Positions 17,537 through 26,227 of a DNA stretch of 32,407 nt are shown piece by piece. Numbering within the stretch: position 1 is the stretch's first letter; each line of letters begins with the position of its first letter. The stretch is from contig JAADIN010000143.1 in NCBI GenBank assembly GCA_013151315.1, positions 1 through 32,407 on the forward strand, read 5' to 3'. The notes below the pieces were generated by a model. It was not told where the DNA came from. It searched no databases and worked only from the letters and a program-made list of their open reading frames with translations. Origin of the DNA: Planctomycetota bacterium. Its GTDB lineage: Bacteria; Planctomycetota; Planctomycetia; Pirellulales; Lacipirellulaceae. The position numbers and the translations under genes were made by a program.

Positions 17537-19129
17537 ATGCGTATGGCATTGCACTGGCAAATTCTCATCACGATGATCCTGGGCGCTGCCCTGGGGCTCA
17601 CGCTCAATGCCTCCGCAGGCAGGCAGCCGAGCGGCCTGGCGACCGACTATCCGGCCGGCTCGGTCCAGTTGGTCGGCATGACCGAGGCGATCGAAGTCGA
17701 CGCCGGACGCATCTGGTCGCTCGACACCGCCGAGCGAATCCTCATCCAGATTGATCGCCAGCTCGAGGGCGGCAGCTTGGCCACACGTCGCGTCGTCGTC
17801 GGAGACGAGCGATTCGTCGAGCGGCAGCTCGCCGACCTGGGCGAACCTTGGCCCGAGGGGTCTGGCGACGCAAATATCCCGCGTACCGTGGTCCCCACGC
17901 TTAGCAAGCTAAAAACCCACGACCCGACCGCCTACGCAGCTTTCAGGCAAAACGGTCGATCACTCGCTCGAACGGTTGGCGATCTGGCAAAAATATTGGG
18001 CGACCTGTTCTTGCGAATGCTCAAGATGATCTCGGTACCGCTCATTATCACCTCGCTCCTGTCGGGCATTACCGGATTGGGACGCGCCGAACGGCTAGGA
18101 AAAATGTTTGGCCGAACCCTGCTCTACTACCTATCGACCAGCATGGCAGCGATAACGATCGGGCTGCTGATGGTCAATTTCATCAACCCAGGACTTATCA
18201 ACCCAGAGCTGGCCGACCAAGCCGTCGCCCCGGCAACAGAAGCGGTTCAACAGCACGGCAAGGGCCTCGCCGTCGTACTGTTCGAGCAATTGCAAAACAT
18301 GATTCCCCCCAATCCGTTCGCAGCCCTCGCTAACGGGAATTTCCTTTCCATTATCGCGTTCACGATCGCGATTGGTGTCTGCACAATTCTGGTCGGCGGC
18401 AACGTCGCCGAAAAAGTCAACGAACTGGTCGACGCCGCTTTTCAGGTCATGATGAAGTTCACGATGTTCATCATCCGGCTCGCTCCGATCGGTGTGTTTT
18501 TTCTCATGCTCTCGGTCACCGCGACCCAGGGGGCGGGCATTTTTAGCACCCTCGGCTGGTACATGCTCACCGTGGCCTGTGCGCTGGCAGTTCACGCTCT
18601 GGTCGTCTTGCCACTGATTCTCCATTTTGTTGCCAAGCGAAACCCGTTCGAATTTGCCAAGGCGATGAGCCCTGCACTGCTCACCGCGTTTAGTTCGGCC
18701 TCGAGCAACGGCACCCTGCCGCTGACGCTCACCTGCGTCGAACAGCGGGCGAAGGTCAGCAACCGCGTCAGCTCGTTCGTCCTGCCGCTGGGCGCGACGA
18801 TCAATATGGACGGCACCGCGCTCTACGAGGTCGTCGCCGTGCTGTTCATCGCCCAGATGAGCGGCGTCGATTTGTCGCTGAGCCAACAGATCCTCGTCGC
18901 TTTCACGGCACTGCTAGCGAGCATCGGAGCGGCAGGCATCCCCCACGCAGGGCTCGTGATGATGGTCATCATCTTGCAAGCCGTCGGCCTACCGACCGAG
19001 AGCCAGGGCCTGATCATCGCAGTCGACCGAGTGCTCGACATGTGCCGAACCGCAGTCAACGTCTGGAGCGACTCCTGCGGCTGTGCCGTCGTCAGCCGAT
19101 TTGAAAAAGGAGAAGCAGCCCCGATCTGA
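17537..19129 (+). CDS. Dicarboxylate/amino acid:cation symporter (DAACS family)
   Basis: LFLRMLKMISVPLIITSLLSGITGLG, AFSSASSNGTLPLTLTCVEQ, LPLGATINMDGTALYEVVAVLFIAQ, AAGIPHAGLVMMVIIL, RVLDMCRTAVNVWSDSCGCAVVSRFE. Confidence 0.95.
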   Translation: MRMALHWQILITMILGAALGLTLNASAGRQPSGLATDYPAGSVQLVGMTEAIEVDAGRIWSLDTAERILIQIDRQLEGGSLATRRVVVGDERFVERQLADLGEPWPEGSGDANIPRTVVPTLSKLKTHDPTAYAAFRQNGRSLARTVGDLAKILGDLFLRMLKMISVPLIITSLLSGITGLGRAERLGKMFGRTLLYYLSTSMAAITIGLLMVNFINPGLINPELADQAVAPATEAVQQHGKGLAVVLFEQLQNMIPPNPFAALANGNFLSIIAFTIAIGVCTILVGGNVAEKVNELVDAAFQVMMKFTMFIIRLAPIGVFFLMLSVTATQGAGIFSTLGWYMLTVACALAVHALVVLPLILHFVAKRNPFEFAKAMSPALLTAFSSASSNGTLPLTLTCVEQRAKVSNRVSSFVLPLGATINMDGTALYEVVAVLFIAQMSGVDLSLSQQILVAFTALLASIGAAGIPHAGLVMMVIILQAVGLPTESQGLIIAVDRVLDMCRTAVNVWSDSCGCAVVSRFEKGEAAPI

Positions 19130-19138
19130 CAGAAGAAC

Positions 19139-19163
19139 AGCCGCGATCTGACAGATCGCCGGA
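19139..19163 (+). repeat. 25-bp repeat AGCCGCGATCTGACAGATCGCCGGA with internal palindrome, copy 1
   Basis: Exact reverse-complement match at 32183-32207. Confidence 0.9.
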
Positions 19164-19241
19164 GTCCCCCCGCCACTTCAACACCTTGACGCCCGAACCC
19201 CACCGAGTAAACTCAACGCATTACAAACACATAAGAAAAAT

Positions 19242-19325
19242 GGGCTCGTGGCGGAATTGGCAGACGCGCATGCTTGAGGGGCATGTGCCCGCAAGGGCGT
19301 GCTGGTTCGACTCCAGTCGGGCCCA
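19242..19325 (+). tRNA. tRNA-Leu, anticodon GAG (19276-19278); CCA not encoded
   Basis: Acceptor GGGCTCG/CGGGCCC, D-arm GCGGAATTGGCAGACGC, anticodon stem CATGC-TTGAGGG-GCATG, long variable arm TGCCCGCAAGGGCG, T-arm CTGG-TTCGACT-CCAG. Confidence 0.95.
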
Positions 19326-19354
19326 CTACTCCAAGCGATAATTATCAAAAACCA

Positions 19355-19385
19355 AAGCGAGCCGGCTCGTCCCCGAGCCCGGACC
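19355..19385. repeat. Hairpin-capable leader AGCGAGCCGGCTCGTCCCCGAGCCCGGACCA between tRNA-Leu and ferritin
   Basis: GGCTCG / CGAGCC pairing; similar consensus to the 12756-12780 leader. Confidence 0.45.
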
Positions 19386-19401
19386 AGGAGTCCCGTTCAA
19401 A

Positions 19402-19914
19402 ATGCTTAGCCAAGTTATGCAAGGCGCCATCAACGAGCAGATCAACAACGAGTTGCTCTCGTCGTACACCTATCTCTCGATGGCCGTCTGGTGTGAGCAC
19501 AAGCAGTTTATCGGTTGTGCGCATTGGATGCGTCTGCAAAGCGAAGAAGAACGCATCCACGCGATGCGGCTGGTCGATTTCCTCTTGGCCCGCAATGGCA
19601 AGGTGGTCCTCCAGCCGATCGCTCAACCCGAGATTGATTTCGAATCGGTGGTGCAGGTATTCGACAAGGCCTTGGCACAAGAGCAGATCGTGACGCAGCA
19701 GATCGACGGGCTCTATGAGCTCGCGTTCAACGAAAAGGCGTTTGCCGCCCTGGTCGAGCTCGAATGGTTTATTACCGAGCAAGTGGAAGAAGAAAAGACG
19801 GCACGCGAGATCGTCCACAAGTTCCACATGGTCGAAGACGACTCGGCCGCGCTGCTAGACCTGGATCGCGAGTTGAGCCAACGCGCTCCCGAGGCCGCCG
19901 CTTCCAAGGCCTGA
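19402..19914 (+). CDS. Non-heme ferritin (FtnA-like)
   Basis: INEQINNELLSSYTYLSMAVWCE, EEERIHAMRLVDFLLARNG, ELEWFITEQVEEEKTAREIV motifs. Confidence 0.95.
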   Translation: MLSQVMQGAINEQINNELLSSYTYLSMAVWCEHKQFIGCAHWMRLQSEEERIHAMRLVDFLLARNGKVVLQPIAQPEIDFESVVQVFDKALAQEQIVTQQIDGLYELAFNEKAFAALVELEWFITEQVEEEKTAREIVHKFHMVEDDSAALLDLDRELSQRAPEAAASKA

Positions 19915-20109
19915 GGGGCCTAACATCGAGACCCGGCCTTTGATCGCGCCGAATCCGCCGTAGGCGTTCAGCTCAAGGAACAACAGCACACAGGCCGTCA
20001 GTAGCGACACCAACGCGATCAGCAGCAGCACCGTATAGATGTTCATCTGCGGCTTCTTCTTGAGAACGCTCGGGGCGCTAACCGACTCGAAGTTTGGTTG
20101 CGACATCAT
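19855..20109 (-). CDS. Small membrane protein, single transmembrane segment (start 20109 or 20106)
   Basis: MMSQPNFESVSAPSVLKKKPQMNIYTVLLLIALVSLLTACVLLFLELNAYGGFGAIKG; overlaps the upstream gene by about 30 nt and the ferritin 3' end by 60 nt (convergent). Confidence 0.65.
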   Translation of the reverse strand: MMSQPNFESVSAPSVLKKKPQMNIYTVLLLIALVSLLTACVLLFLELNAYGGFGAIKGRVSMLGPSGLGSGGLGSALAQLAIQV

Positions 20110-20914
20110 CGCCCTCCTGAATCTGCCCCTGTTGAAATCGACGAATAATCCGACCGACTGCACGGTCGGGTTCGGTGCGAAGAATCTCGGCTCGGCCCAG
20201 ATAGCGATCGCCACGGAAAATCTCGATCGTCTGTTGCGGTTTGAGCCCATCGTCAGAGCCGATCGTAATTTCAATCAACTGGACCCCCGCCTGTCGGGTC
20301 GTCGCACTCACCAGCCCTCGCACACGCGGCACGGCAGCTTGAGGATCGTTGGCATCGATGCCGTTTTCATTCAGCAGCGAAGTGGCTTCGCCCAACTGCT
20401 GCGCCAACTGGACGTGACGCTCGTTGAGCATACTCAGCTTGCCAAGCAACTGATGAGACTCGTCGGTCGTGCGAATTGTGGTCGCAACGGCTTCGTCGCG
20501 GGCTTGCTGGTTTTCACGAATCTCCGCGCGAAGGACTTCCACTTCGGCAGTGAGCTTTTCATTATTCTGCTGCGTGGAAGCGACGGCCGCCGTACTGGCT
20601 CGCTGCTGCTGACGCAACTGGTCGAGATCGGTTTGAATGGTCGTATTCTGCGAAATCAGTGCAACGCGTTCGCTTTCTAGCTTACGTACCTCTTGTTGAG
20701 AGGCCTCGACCTCGGCAGACAGTTGACTCTCGAGACTGCGGTAACTGCTGGCGAGCTGCTCGTTCTTGTTGGTCGCTTCGCTCAATTGGGTGGTCAGCTT
20801 CTCTGCCTCAGCACGCCAATTGTGGTGGTTGGTGTAGACAGCCATCGAGATCGCCATCATGAAGATGGCGGCAACGGCAATGCTCACGATAAAAAATTTG
20901 CCAAGCAGATTCAT
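20078..20914 (-). CDS. Membrane-anchored coiled-coil hypothetical protein
   Basis: N-terminal transmembrane segment (GKFFIVSIAVAAIFMMAISMAVY) and long coiled coil; ATG at 20914 preferred over ORF-track 21169. Confidence 0.8.
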   Translation of the reverse strand: MNLLGKFFIVSIAVAAIFMMAISMAVYTNHHNWRAEAEKLTTQLSEATNKNEQLASSYRSLESQLSAEVEASQQEVRKLESERVALISQNTTIQTDLDQLRQQQRASTAAVASTQQNNEKLTAEVEVLRAEIRENQQARDEAVATTIRTTDESHQLLGKLSMLNERHVQLAQQLGEATSLLNENGIDANDPQAAVPRVRGLVSATTRQAGVQLIEITIGSDDGLKPQQTIEIFRGDRYLGRAEILRTEPDRAVGRIIRRFQQGQIQEGDDVATKLRVG

Positions 20915-20987
20915 CGAATCAAGTTCCTCAAAGCCAATTCCCCAATGGGACCAATTAGCCGACGCGCAAAACGGACGCAACTTTCTG

Positions 20988-21018
20988 ACAGCACAAGAGC
21001 CGACAGCACAAGAGCCAA
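20988..21018. repeat. 15-bp tandem duplication GACAGCACAAGAGCC x2
   Basis: Read directly in the region upstream of the coiled-coil gene. Confidence 0.8.
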
Positions 21019-21135
21019 GCCCTACAACTGCAGTATAATCAGCACGCGAAAATGGTGTCAAACTTTCCACGGGCAAAACGGGCAAGCGGCGAGATTTGAG
21101 GCCGATTTTAACTATTCTGCTGCCTGACCGTGCCG

Positions 21136-21351
21136 CTAGCCAGGAAAACAGCCACAACCGGTACCGCAAGACCCTGGAGGCCCCGAGCCAGACAAAGAGG
21201 GGCCAGGCGCGGCCGTATGGCCGGCCGGCACACTCAGCAGCCTGGCAAGCTTCTCGCTGCCACAGGCCTCACACTGGGGCTGCTCCTCGCCCCGAACAAG
21301 GAGTTCCTGCTCACAGTCACATTTCTGGCACACAAACTCATAAAGGGGCAT
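21136..21351 (-). CDS. FmdB-family zinc ribbon protein
   Basis: MPLYEFVCQKCDCEQELLVRGEEQPQCEACGSEKLARLLSVPAG. Confidence 0.9.
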   Translation of the reverse strand: MPLYEFVCQKCDCEQELLVRGEEQPQCEACGSEKLARLLSVPAGHTAAPGPSLSGSGPPGSCGTGCGCFPG

Positions 21352-21382
21352 TTTGGGAATTTTCCTTCACTAATTCTGGCTT

Positions 21383-22009
21383 TCACCATTCGGGACGTCG
21401 CAAGATTTCCTGGGCGACGACCAGCTGCCGCATGCCTCCCGGCTTGTGCAGCAGTTTGATGACTTCCTCGGAAACGCTTAATTTCTGTTGTTGAGATGCG
21501 GCAGGATTCTCCTCACGCTTGAGATTCCCCAACTGATGGTCAAACTTTTGGTGCAGTCGCAATTCTAGCTTCTCGTCGGCAAGCCCTACTTCGTCGCCCA
21601 GCCGCTGGGCATGTTCGATCATTTGCTTTGAGCTGAGATGCGAAGCGACGTGCTCGGCAACGCCTTCTTGGCGCAAGTTGGCCGCGGGCTGCACCGATTC
21701 TAGTGGGAGAGGCTGTCGTTTTTGCCTAGACGGCTTGCCTTGAGCGCGACGAAGAAAGTCCTCGACTTCACTTCGTAATGCGTCCTCTTGATTGCCCTGC
21801 TCAACGACGAGCATCTCGGGCTCTTGTTCTTCAAGCCCCCTCTGCGGACGACGAGGCCGCTGCGGCTTGGGCGGATTTTTCTTTGCTTGCTCTCTCGCAC
21901 TGACCCATTGGCCAATCGAGTAGAGAATAAAAACAATGAGGCCAAAGACCACCTGCCAAAAATCGGCCGCCAACAAGAGCGGAATGGAATCAATCGCAGG
22001 CACGTGCAA
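21383..22009 (-). CDS. Hypothetical protein with N-terminal transmembrane helix and charged low-complexity tail
   Basis: FWQVVFGLIVFILYSIGQWV followed by P/R/K/Q/E-rich segment; in tight minus-strand cluster with floA. Confidence 0.75.
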   Translation of the reverse strand: MHVPAIDSIPLLLAADFWQVVFGLIVFILYSIGQWVSAREQAKKNPPKPQRPRRPQRGLEEQEPEMLVVEQGNQEDALRSEVEDFLRRAQGKPSRQKRQPLPLESVQPAANLRQEGVAEHVASHLSSKQMIEHAQRLGDEVGLADEKLELRLHQKFDHQLGNLKREENPAASQQQKLSVSEEVIKLLHKPGGMRQLVVAQEILRRPEW

Positions 22010-22038
22010 AGCACTCCTAGGGGATTTACAAAAACGAT

Positions 22039-23115
22039 CTACTCACGCCGTGTGCTGCCCGAGCTGGCGATCGATTCTCGCATGTCGGTATCGGCCTGAA
22101 CGTTTTTTAGCTTGTAGTAATCGAAAATCCCCAATCGACCGTTCGTAAAAGCATCGGCAATAGCCTTGGGAACTTCGGCCTCGGCTTCGACCAGACGGGC
22201 TCGATTTTCTTCCATTTTCGCGAAGTTTTCTTGCTCCTCCGAGACGGCCATCGCCCGGCGACCTTCTGCCTGAGCGCGAGCGACTCGCGTATCGGCCTCG
22301 GCCTGATCGGCTTGCAGCCGAGCACCAATGTTGTCGCCGACGTCGATGTCGGCAATATCGATCGACACGATTTCAAACGCCGTTTGCGAATCGAGCTTTC
22401 TCGCTAGCACGGCTTTGGAGATGGTATCGGGATTCTCCAAGGCATGGGCATGGGTATCCGACGAACCAATGGCACTGACAATCCCTTCGCCGACGCGGGC
22501 GACGATCGTTTCTTCGGTGGCCCCGCCGATCAGCTGGTCGAGATTGGCACGGACCGTCACTCGGGCCCTCACCTTGAGTTGGATTCCGTTTTTGGCAATT
22601 GCATCGAGGGTCGCGCGTTTTGAGTCCTTCGAGGGGCAATCGATCACGCGTGGGTACACGCTCGTTTGCACCGCCTCCAGGATATTCCTCCCAGCCAAGT
22701 CGATCGCGGTCGCTTGCTTGTAGTCAAGAGTGATGATTTTGGCCTTGCGTGCGGCGATCATCGAACGGATCACGAGTGGCACATTTCCGCCAGAGAGATA
22801 ATGGGCTTCCAAGGCCTTGGTCGTGATTCCTTCGTCTTCGGTAATGCCTGCCTTCACGGCCATGATTTTGCTTCGCACGATCACCGCCGGATTGACTTTT
22901 CGAAGCGTCATCCGAATCAGATCGAAGATGCCAACCCGGGCTCCCGTCGTCGCAGCCTGAATCCACAGGCGGGCGTATTGGGCAAAAACCACAAAGAAGA
23001 CGATCCCGGCGATAATCGCCGCAAAACCGAGCACTAACACGATTGTGGCCGTGTTGTCGGCAGCAAGCAGGGGGTGTTGGAGCTGCGCAGGCATCGAATC
23101 TCCGCTCTCGGGCAT
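22039..23115 (-). CDS. floA: Flotillin-like protein FloA (alternative start MPAQLQ at 23094)
   Basis: Transmembrane anchor then [121 protein letters not shown]. Confidence 0.95.
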   Translation of the reverse strand: MPESGDSMPAQLQHPLLAADNTATIVLVLGFAAIIAGIVFFVVFAQYARLWIQAATTGARVGIFDLIRMTLRKVNPAVIVRSKIMAVKAGITEDEGITTKALEAHYLSGGNVPLVIRSMIAARKAKIITLDYKQATAIDLAGRNILEAVQTSVYPRVIDCPSKDSKRATLDAIAKNGIQLKVRARVTVRANLDQLIGGATEETIVARVGEGIVSAIGSSDTHAHALENPDTISKAVLARKLDSQTAFEIVSIDIADIDVGDNIGARLQADQAEADTRVARAQAEGRRAMAVSEEQENFAKMEENRARLVEAEAEVPKAIADAFTNGRLGIFDYYKLKNVQADTDMRESIASSGSTRRE

Positions 23116-23235
23116 TGATGGTGGGTCGCTCGACGAGCGGTTTCCCTGCTCGCGTTGTAATGGCTAGGGCTTCCAAAAGCAAGCCAATGCAAGTTCAATC
23201 GCGGTGTTTCCTAGCCGCAACCTCTTGTGGCACGG

Positions 23236-23276
23236 CTCTCCGAGTCGTAATTCTCCACTCGGAGAGTGGAGCTACG
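23236..23276. repeat. Intergenic hairpin element with two mutually exclusive stems, abutting the NfeD stop codon
   Basis: Stem 1 CTCTCCGAGT 23236-23245 / ACTCGGAGAG 23257-23266; stem 2 CTCCACTC 23253-23260 / GAGTGGAG 23264-23271. Confidence 0.75.
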
Positions 23277-23853
23277 ATAGGGGATCGTCCAGCGATTCGA
23301 GTCCCAGTTCTTCGATCGGCCTGGAAAGCATTTCGCTCGGGTCGATCGTGGCTTGACGAGATTCTTCGTCATCGGCCTGTCGGACCACAACTCGGTTGGC
23401 CTTCACTTCGACCACGACGATGGCCTGCCCCACTTCGATGGCCGCACCTTGGCTCATCGCATCAATCAACTGGTCGTCGATCAAGACCGACCCGGAAGGC
23501 AACATCGTCGATTTGGCGATGCCGACACGGCCGACTAATTCTCGGCGAGGATCGTCAAACTGCGTTTCCTCCTCGGAGGGCAGTTCGCCAAGAAAAGCCT
23601 TCCCCATCGGAGTAAGTGGCCAGTACTTGAAGGCCAATGCCACGACCGACGGCACAGCAATCACGGTCATGACCAGGAAGGCCAGACCGGTCGTCGTATC
23701 GCGACGAAATGCGACGACGAGGCTCGCGACGATCGCAACCACGGAGAAAAAACTGAGAACGCCGCCCGAAGGGATGAAGACCTCGAGCACAAGGAGCGCG
23801 CATCCCAAGAGCAAGCAGAGGACGGCAAGGGTAAGTGGATCGAAGCCAAACAT
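23272..23853 (-). CDS. NfeD-like membrane protein (short form)
   Basis: Hydrophobic N-terminal helices, then OB-fold-like tail ELVGRVGIAKSTMLPSGSVLIDDQLIDAMSQGAAIEVGQAIVVVEVKANRVVVRQ. Confidence 0.88.
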   Translation of the reverse strand: MFGFDPLTLAVLCLLLGCALLVLEVFIPSGGVLSFFSVVAIVASLVVAFRRDTTTGLAFLVMTVIAVPSVVALAFKYWPLTPMGKAFLGELPSEEETQFDDPRRELVGRVGIAKSTMLPSGSVLIDDQLIDAMSQGAAIEVGQAIVVVEVKANRVVVRQADDEESRQATIDPSEMLSRPIEELGLESLDDPLS

Positions 23854-23924
23854 GCGTTTTTTCTTTCTGAGCGGTTAACGGTTAGAGTCAATCTCGGAAA
23901 CATGCACTCGTGGGACACGCTTTG

Positions 23925-23954
23925 AAAGCCGAGGGATTGCAATCCCTCGGCTTT
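23925..23954. repeat. Palindrome family B copy 2: AAAGCCGAGGGATTGCAATCCCTCGGCTTT (perfect)
   Basis: Identical core to copy 1; downstream (minus strand) of the NfeD/ClpP-like gene stop. Confidence 0.95.
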
Positions 23955-24004
23955 GCGCCGTCACCTCTATTTCGAAAGTTGTTCTCACTTAACGTTTCTT
24001 GCCG

Positions 24005-26227
24005 CTAGCCGCTAATCGCTCTTCTGACGACGACTCGATTCGCACGGGCCTCGACGACCACCAGGGGCGCGCCCTGATCGATCGGCTCGCCTTCGGCAAT
24101 GACATCGAGAAGTTGATGATTAATCTCTGCCTTGCCGGTGGGACGTAGGTCGGTAGTCGCCTTGCCTCGTGCGCCAAGAAGCTCCGAGAAGTCGGCGAGC
24201 GATTCTCGCTGGTCGAGCGCGGCACGTTCTTCAGGCGTCGTAGGAGTCGGGATCATGTGGCTGAAAAGGGGTACGTAAGACAGGTAGCGGCGAGACACGA
24301 GCGCAAAACCGGCCACCCCCACTCCGGCAATTGCCACCATGGCGACCGATCGGGCTAGCTCTTCCATGTCGCTCTCACTGTGAGGACGAACAAAGGTGAG
24401 ACTCGCCAAGACGACCGAGGCGATAATCATCGCCGCGCCGCCCAAACCAAAAATTCCAAAACCGGGAACGACAAAAACTTCCATCAAAATAAAACAGAGC
24501 CCCGCGACAAAGAGAATTACCTCGAGCCAGCCGGCTGTGCCGTTGAGGTACTGGCTCCAAAAGTAGAGCAGCAATCCCGTCGAACCGATAAAAGCACCGA
24601 CCCCCATGCCGGGCGTCCGCAGTTCAAAATAGATGCCCGCAAAGCCCACCATCAGCAACAGCACCGCGAACTCGGGCGTGGCGAGGGCTTCGACCAGCTC
24701 GAGCGCCATGTTGGGTTTGACCGTCGGCGGGTCTTCCTGCAAACCGTAGAGCTGTTTGAGTTGGTCAAAGCTTTCGACCGTGTGCAGAGCAACGCCCAGC
24801 TCTTGCGCGCGTTTGCCGTCCATCGCCAAAGGCGCGTCGCCCTCCTGCACCGGCTGGCGCGGTTGCCAGTCGGCAGCGTTGGGTTCGGCGGTGGCTTCTT
24901 TGCTACTCATCAAACGTGTTTCGCCCGTGATCTTGTTATGATACTCGAGTAGCTCGATCTCGGGATGGACCATCGAGGCCAACAGCGACCAGCTTCGTCC
25001 CGACTGAAGTGCCAACGAATGCTGCATCGCGGCGATCGCGGCTTCGAGTTCCTCGGCTTGGGGCTGATCGGAACTCGCCCCGTATCCGAGTCGGGCCGAG
25101 GAGTGCATCACGAGTTGATCGCAAGCCAAGGCCACGAGTGCCGCGCCGCCGGTCGCCTCGGACGAAACGTAGCCGACCGTGCGCACCGAATTTGCGTCGA
25201 GCCCGGCCAATGTCGAGGCCAGCCGTAGACTTGCTTCCAGGTCGCCGCCCGAACTGTCGATCCGAAGCCCGATCCAATTCGATTGACGCTGCTGGGTAAC
25301 CGTGCCGAGCAAAGTTTCCACTTGGCCGGCGAGCCGCGGGGTGATTTTTCCTTTCACGTCGATCATCACGGGCCGCCACTGATCGGCCAGCGCATCGTTT
25401 TCTTCCAGCAACTGAACCGGCACTTCGAGTGCCGTGGCTACGCCCTGCCGAGTCGTGGCCAGATATTTTACGAAGCCAAACTCTCGCCCTTCGCGGCCAC
25501 TCCACTGGGCCATCGTGCCGCTGGGCACAAGCACTTTTTCTGCGATGATCTCGCGGCCCTGAGAAAATGCTTCGAGGTCGCTGCGGAGCACAAAATCGAT
25601 CCCCTCTTCGGTCTCGACTTGCAAGACTTCCGTTGCGGCGTCGATCATGCCAACGGCCAGCGCGACGGGCATGGTCCGTTTTATCTCGGCAATTTCTTGG
25701 TAGGCGGCGACGACCGTCCTTCGAATCGTTCCCTCGGCCACCTCGTCGATGCCCGCTTCGCCGAGCAATGCTTCGGGGGCCATGATGATTTCTTCGCAAG
25801 CCATCGGCAGCAAAGTGCTGTGTCCTTGAATCGAACGGGGCACATAGGCGATCGTCTTGATGCCGGCCATCTTACGGCTACAGAGAAAACGAGCCAAGGC
25901 AAACGCACGTTCGAATTGAGAGCGCGTGGCGACCGACTCTTGGGCCATCGGAGGTTCAAGCTGCAGAACGAGCACCGGTCGGCGTTCATCTTGCCGCCGG
26001 CGAGCGGCGGCAAACAAACGGTCGCTAGTTCGCAAAAGGGTCGCTTGCAGGGCCTGATCGGCATTGCCAACCAGCGGCAAATGAACGCGAACCAATGCGA
26101 CCCGGCCATCTGGCTCTTCGGCTTGGGCACCTGCGCAAGCCAGTGTGCTGATGAGCACGGCGAACCAAGCCAGCCTCGCAGTTTGCCTTGCGTGGGCGTC
26201 CGTGGAAAAAAATCCATGAAACGGCAT
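24005..26227 (-). CDS. NfeD family membrane-bound ClpP/SDH-like serine protease homologue (long form), apparently with two ClpP-like domains
   Basis: Signal-like N-terminus; IDSSGGDLEASLRLASTLAGLDANSVRTVGYVSSEATGGAALVALACDQLVM; transmembrane block VLLLMVGFAGIYFELRTPGMGVGAFIG; C-terminal NfeD OB domain. ATG at 26227 preferred over 26275. Confidence 0.88.
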   Translation of the reverse strand: MPFHGFFSTDAHARQTARLAWFAVLISTLACAGAQAEEPDGRVALVRVHLPLVGNADQALQATLLRTSDRLFAAARRRQDERRPVLVLQLEPPMAQESVATRSQFERAFALARFLCSRKMAGIKTIAYVPRSIQGHSTLLPMACEEIIMAPEALLGEAGIDEVAEGTIRRTVVAAYQEIAEIKRTMPVALAVGMIDAATEVLQVETEEGIDFVLRSDLEAFSQGREIIAEKVLVPSGTMAQWSGREGREFGFVKYLATTRQGVATALEVPVQLLEENDALADQWRPVMIDVKGKITPRLAGQVETLLGTVTQQRQSNWIGLRIDSSGGDLEASLRLASTLAGLDANSVRTVGYVSSEATGGAALVALACDQLVMHSSARLGYGASSDQPQAEELEAAIAAMQHSLALQSGRSWSLLASMVHPEIELLEYHNKITGETRLMSSKEATAEPNAADWQPRQPVQEGDAPLAMDGKRAQELGVALHTVESFDQLKQLYGLQEDPPTVKPNMALELVEALATPEFAVLLLMVGFAGIYFELRTPGMGVGAFIGSTGLLLYFWSQYLNGTAGWLEVILFVAGLCFILMEVFVVPGFGIFGLGGAAMIIASVVLASLTFVRPHSESDMEELARSVAMVAIAGVGVAGFALVSRRYLSYVPLFSHMIPTPTTPEERAALDQRESLADFSELLGARGKATTDLRPTGKAEINHQLLDVIAEGEPIDQGAPLVVVEARANRVVVRRAISG

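Noticed and set aside
19355-19385. Iron-responsive element-like hairpin upstream of ferritin
   Set aside because: Lacks the CAGUGN loop and bulged C of an IRE; similarity to the 12756 leader suggests a repeat instead
20915-21169. N-terminal extension of the coiled-coil ORF (GSCAVGSCAV segment)
   Set aside because: Comes from a 15-bp tandem duplication in a non-coding region; the membrane anchor starts at 20914
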